A stretch of 7,251 nucleotides of DNA, from contig CAJVXG010000079.1 in the NCBI GenBank assembly GCA_913009215.1, positions 1 through 7,251 on the forward strand, in the 5' to 3' direction. The DNA comes from an uncultured Gammaproteobacteria bacterium. Its GTDB lineage: Bacteria > Pseudomonadota > Gammaproteobacteria > Acidiferrobacterales > CAJVXG01. Each line of letters opens with the position of its first letter. Positions within the stretch are counted from its first letter, which is position 1. A model generated the notes under the pieces. It did not search any database. It had not been told where the DNA came from and worked only from the letters and a program-made list of their open reading frames with translations. Positions 6,781 to 7,251 of the stretch are shown piece after piece. The position numbers and the translations under genes were made by a program.

Positions 6781-6918
6781 AACCTATCTCAAAATTGATC
6801 TTTTCCGCTTATACTTCGTTATCGCCTTTCTCAAATGCTCATTTACTACGTGTAAACTGTGCTTTTCGAAAGGCTCTGGCCTCGTCTAAACGCAAAATCT
6901 CGTGTTTGAGATAGGTTC
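6780..6918. mobile_element. MITE-like element with 14-bp perfect terminal inverted repeats
   Basis: GAACCTATCTCAAA (6780-6793) is repeated as its exact reverse complement at 6905-6918, bounding 139 bases. The interior continues as an imperfect palindrome (for example GCCTTTC on the left arm against GAAAGGC on the right), closing in a small apex hairpin TTTAC-tacgt-GTAAA near 6842-6856. There is no coding capacity, so any movement would need a transposase in trans. No clear target-site duplication is visible: TA precedes the left end and CA follows the right end. The first base of the element is also the last base of the upstream stop codon. It may act as a transcription terminator for the barrel gene. 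Confidence 0.72.
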
Positions 6919-6965
6919 CAGGTTACCAGTGTTTTCAGGGTTGGCGGATTACCTTTTTTAGCCAG

Positions 6966-7046
6966 GTAGGGTGGGCATCGCCCACCATCACTATACATTC
7001 CCCGTTGTTTATTCTGTCTTATATTGGTGGGCGATGCCCACCCTAC
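6966..7046. repeat. REP-like doublet (inverted pair of palindromic units)
   Basis: A perfect 22-base inverted repeat: arms at 6966-6987 and 7025-7046, separated by 37 bases. Each arm contains its own hairpin, GGTGGGC-ATC-GCCCACC on the left and the matching GGTGGGC-GAT-GCCCACC on the right, preceded or followed by GTAGG/CCTAC. Thus two units face each other, like the REP pairs (BIMEs) of proteobacteria. The same strong G+C stems could form either two small hairpins or one long one. No RAYT transposase gene lies in the window. It may also stop transcription. Confidence 0.75.
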
Positions 7047-7251
7047 ATCAACGATTGCACCCTAAGTGTTTGAATCAATGAATACTTGGTGTCTTATGCG
7101 CGCTGTACAAGGATGTACAAGTGTCGCGGAGCGCATGGACGCGCGCGACCAGAACAAGCGAAGCGCGTTCAGGAAGTACCCAATGAAACGCCGTAGGCGG
7201 TTCTAGGGTGAGAGCGACCCTTTGCGTTAATGGTTCTTTCTGTTTCGCAAT
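7047..7251. other. Intergenic segment with short repeats, no convincing gene
   Basis: 205 bases to the window edge. It holds an 8-base direct repeat TGTACAAG (7104-7111 and 7114-7121, period 10). A G+C-rich stretch at about 7122-7170 includes an imperfect hairpin GAAC...GTTC (7152-7170). A 5-bp hairpin AGGGT/ACCCT with a 7-base loop lies at 7205-7221. A 36-codon reading frame (7096-7206) is open but lacks a ribosome binding site. The structure suggests another repeat unit rather than a gene. Confidence 0.45.

Noticed and set aside
6966..7046. CRISPR array
   Set aside because: Only two units, in inverted orientation with internal palindromes; CRISPR repeats are direct and regularly spaced.
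6780..7046. Complete insertion sequence
   Set aside because: Terminal inverted repeats are present at 6780-6918, but no transposase reading frame lies between them or between the two repeat elements.
7096..7206. Small reading frame of 36 codons, Arg/Lys-rich at its end
   Set aside because: No ribosome binding site, contains a direct repeat and hairpin, and looks like read-through of a repeat; not supported as a gene.

Overview
The window looks like a chromosomal segment of a hopanoid-producing Gram-negative bacterium, most likely a gammaproteobacterium. The assignment rests on the hopanoid genes, the proteobacterial style of the proteins, an outer-membrane barrel with a C-terminal phenylalanine, and REP-like intergenic repeats. 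It is an inference from gene content, not from a marker gene.

Left part (1-2542, + strand): a tight three-gene hopanoid block. The 3' part of squalene-hopene cyclase (shc/hpnF) enters from the left edge with its catalytic DxDDTA motif intact. It overlaps by one base with hpnG, the nucleoside phosphorylase-like enzyme that removes adenine from adenosylhopane. hpnG is followed after 9 bases by hpnA, the hopanoid-associated NAD-dependent epimerase. Shc makes the pentacyclic skeleton and HpnG acts on the extended C35 side chain. HpnA probably modifies a later side-chain intermediate or sugar. hpnH, which makes the HpnG substrate, is not in the window.

Middle part (2636-5380, - strand): a convergent pair read as sulP then apt, 15 bases apart. 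The SulP anion transporter has a full membrane core and a C-terminal STAS domain, but carries an unusual basic insertion of about 130 residues between its two membrane repeats. Apt salvages adenine to AMP. This is a possible metabolic link to HpnG, which releases adenine, although the two genes are on opposite strands.

Right part (5381-7251): a 203-base divergent intergenic region with a leader hairpin before sulP, then a + strand gene for a secreted outer-membrane beta-barrel protein of unknown substrate. Its stop codon abuts a 139-bp MITE-like element with 14-bp perfect terminal inverted repeats. A REP-like doublet with 22-bp perfect inverted arms follows, and then about 200 bases with short repeats and no convincing gene. 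No transposase, tRNA, rRNA or CRISPR array was seen. I found no clear new multi-gene system; the most interesting items are the SulP insertion, the adenine link, and the repeat cluster fused to the end of the barrel gene.
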